This document shows, piece by piece, positions 63,341 through 64,000 of a stretch of 64,000 bases of DNA (position 1 is the stretch's first letter; every line of letters begins with the position of its first letter). The position numbers were made by a program, and so were the translations under genes. The notes under the pieces were generated by a model. It had not been told where the DNA came from, did not search any database, and worked only from the letters and a program-made list of their open reading frames with translations. This DNA is from Putridiphycobacter sp965230195 (GTDB lineage Bacteria; Bacteroidota; Bacteroidia; Flavobacteriales_D; Crocinitomicaceae): positions 5,270,001 to 5,334,000 of the forward strand of contig OZ245997.1 in NCBI GenBank assembly GCA_965230195.1. The letters are read 5' to 3'.

Positions 63341-64000
63341 GTGTCGATAGAAGTCAAAAATGTATTTAAATATTATGGTGAACAGGCTGCACTGAATGAT
63401 GTCAGTTTTAATATTAATTCTGGTGAAATTGTTGGTTTTTTAGGACCGAACGGAGCCGGAAAGTCCACCATGATGAAAATTGCCACCTGCTTTTTAACCA
63501 AATCTTCAGGCTCTGTAAAGGTTTGCGGGCTGGATGTTGATGAAGACTCGATTGAAATCAGAAAAAAAGTAGGTTATCTGCCGGAACATAATCCTTTATA
63601 CCTCGACATGTATGTAAAGGAATATCTTGAATTTGTAGCAGGACTTTATAAGAATAGATTATCTGACGGCACAAAAATCAATTCAAAAACAAGAGTTAAT
63701 GAAATGATTAGTCTCGTTGGACTGGAGAAAGAACAAGGTAAAAAAATAGGCGCATTGTCAAAAGGATACCGTCAAAGAGTTGGACTGGCTCAGGCCATTA
63801 TTCATGATCCTGAAGTTTTAATTTTAGATGAGCCAACCAGTGGGCTTGACCCAAATCAATTAGTAGATATAAGACAACTGATTCTGGATATAGGAAAAAC
63901 CAAAACCGTAATGCTGTCCACTCACATTATGCAAGAGGTTGAAGCCATTTGCGATAGGGTAATCATTATTAAAGATGGTCAGTTAGTCGCTGATGACACC
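63341..64000 (+). CDS. gldA: Gliding-motility ABC transporter ATPase GldA (cut by right edge)
   Basis: The first 220 codons, from a GTG start, are inside the window. It has Walker A 'GFLGPNGAGKSTMMKI', Q-loop region 'VGYLPEHNPLYLDMYVKEYL', signature 'LSKGYRQRVGLAQA', Walker B 'VLILDEPTSGLDPNQ' and H-loop 'LSTHIMQEVEAICDRV'. The 'PEHNPLYLDMYVKEYL' and 'DPNQL' segments are as in Flavobacterium GldA, part of the GldA-GldF-GldG transporter needed for gliding in that genus. Begins 139 bases after the DUF59 gene. T9SS cargo in the window fits a gliding organism. Confidence 0.88.
   Translation, partial: MSIEVKNVFKYYGEQAALNDVSFNINSGEIVGFLGPNGAGKSTMMKIATCFLTKSSGSVKVCGLDVDEDSIEIRKKVGYLPEHNPLYLDMYVKEYLEFVAGLYKNRLSDGTKINSKTRVNEMISLVGLEKEQGKKIGALSKGYRQRVGLAQAIIHDPEVLILDEPTSGLDPNQLVDIRQLILDIGKTKTVMLSTHIMQEVEAICDRVIIIKDGQLVADDT

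Overview
The window is AT-rich DNA from a gliding member of the Bacteroidota, most likely order Flavobacteriales. Evidence: many secreted proteins with C-terminal type IX secretion (T9SS) sorting domains, both type A (5.7-7.9 kb, 17.6-19.1 kb) and the gliding-motility-associated CHU_C type B (19.2-21.6 kb, 44.3-46.2 kb); a gldA-like gene at the right edge; a PorE-like OmpA protein; the pyrF-prfA-purM order typical of the phylum; and promoters resembling the Bacteroidota TTG / TAnnTTTG consensus. Genus cannot be set from sequence alone.

Layout. 1-21.6 kb is a mostly minus-strand core block: pyrF (cut), prfA, purM, a PorE-like envelope protein, an RluD-type pseudouridine synthase, a T9SS cargo protein, a PASTA protein, a beta-propeller-like exported protein, an outer-membrane barrel coupled to a giant TPR protein, a GH3-like/beta-lactamase lipoprotein and two large T9SS cargo proteins. 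21.9-26.5 kb is a plus-strand group: M23 peptidase, RND/MMPL exporter, polyprenyl diphosphate synthase. 26.5-29.7 kb (minus) holds a GNAT acetyltransferase and an envelope-lipoprotein cluster including LpoB.

30-46 kb is accessory: many short orphan exported proteins, lipoproteins and tail-anchored proteins, a membrane-bound LuxR-type regulator, a SUFU-family protein, a small HAD phosphatase, a BamA-like barrel with a decayed copy of its 3' end 2.4 kb away, a WG-repeat protein, a cold-shock protein and a Kelch/PKD T9SS protein.

46.67-50.63 kb is the most remarkable part: four tightly packed plus-strand genes encoding (1) a DUF3732-type ABC/SMC-like ATPase, (2) a complete ribosomal protein bL17 domain fused to an unknown ~175-residue domain, (3) a CHAT-family caspase-like protease and (4) a Pepco-like small protein. 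ATPase + CHAT + Pepco looks like a biological-conflict (probably antiphage) system. A ribosomal-protein domain as a core component is, as far as I know, undescribed. Three imperfect direct repeats lie just upstream.

50.7-53.1 kb holds two HxlR regulators, each divergent from a metabolic gene (DoxX-like, NmrA-like) with clear palindromic operators between. 54-58.4 kb is rich in dispersed palindromic repeats; it contains tRNA-Gln(TTG) with a broken 5' copy interrupted by one such palindrome, a DEAD-box helicase, a GIY-YIG nuclease gene flanked by two near-identical direct repeats, and rluB. 58.6-64 kb returns to core genes: a TonB-dependent-receptor-like protein, then sufS-sufE-DUF59 and gldA (cut by the right edge).
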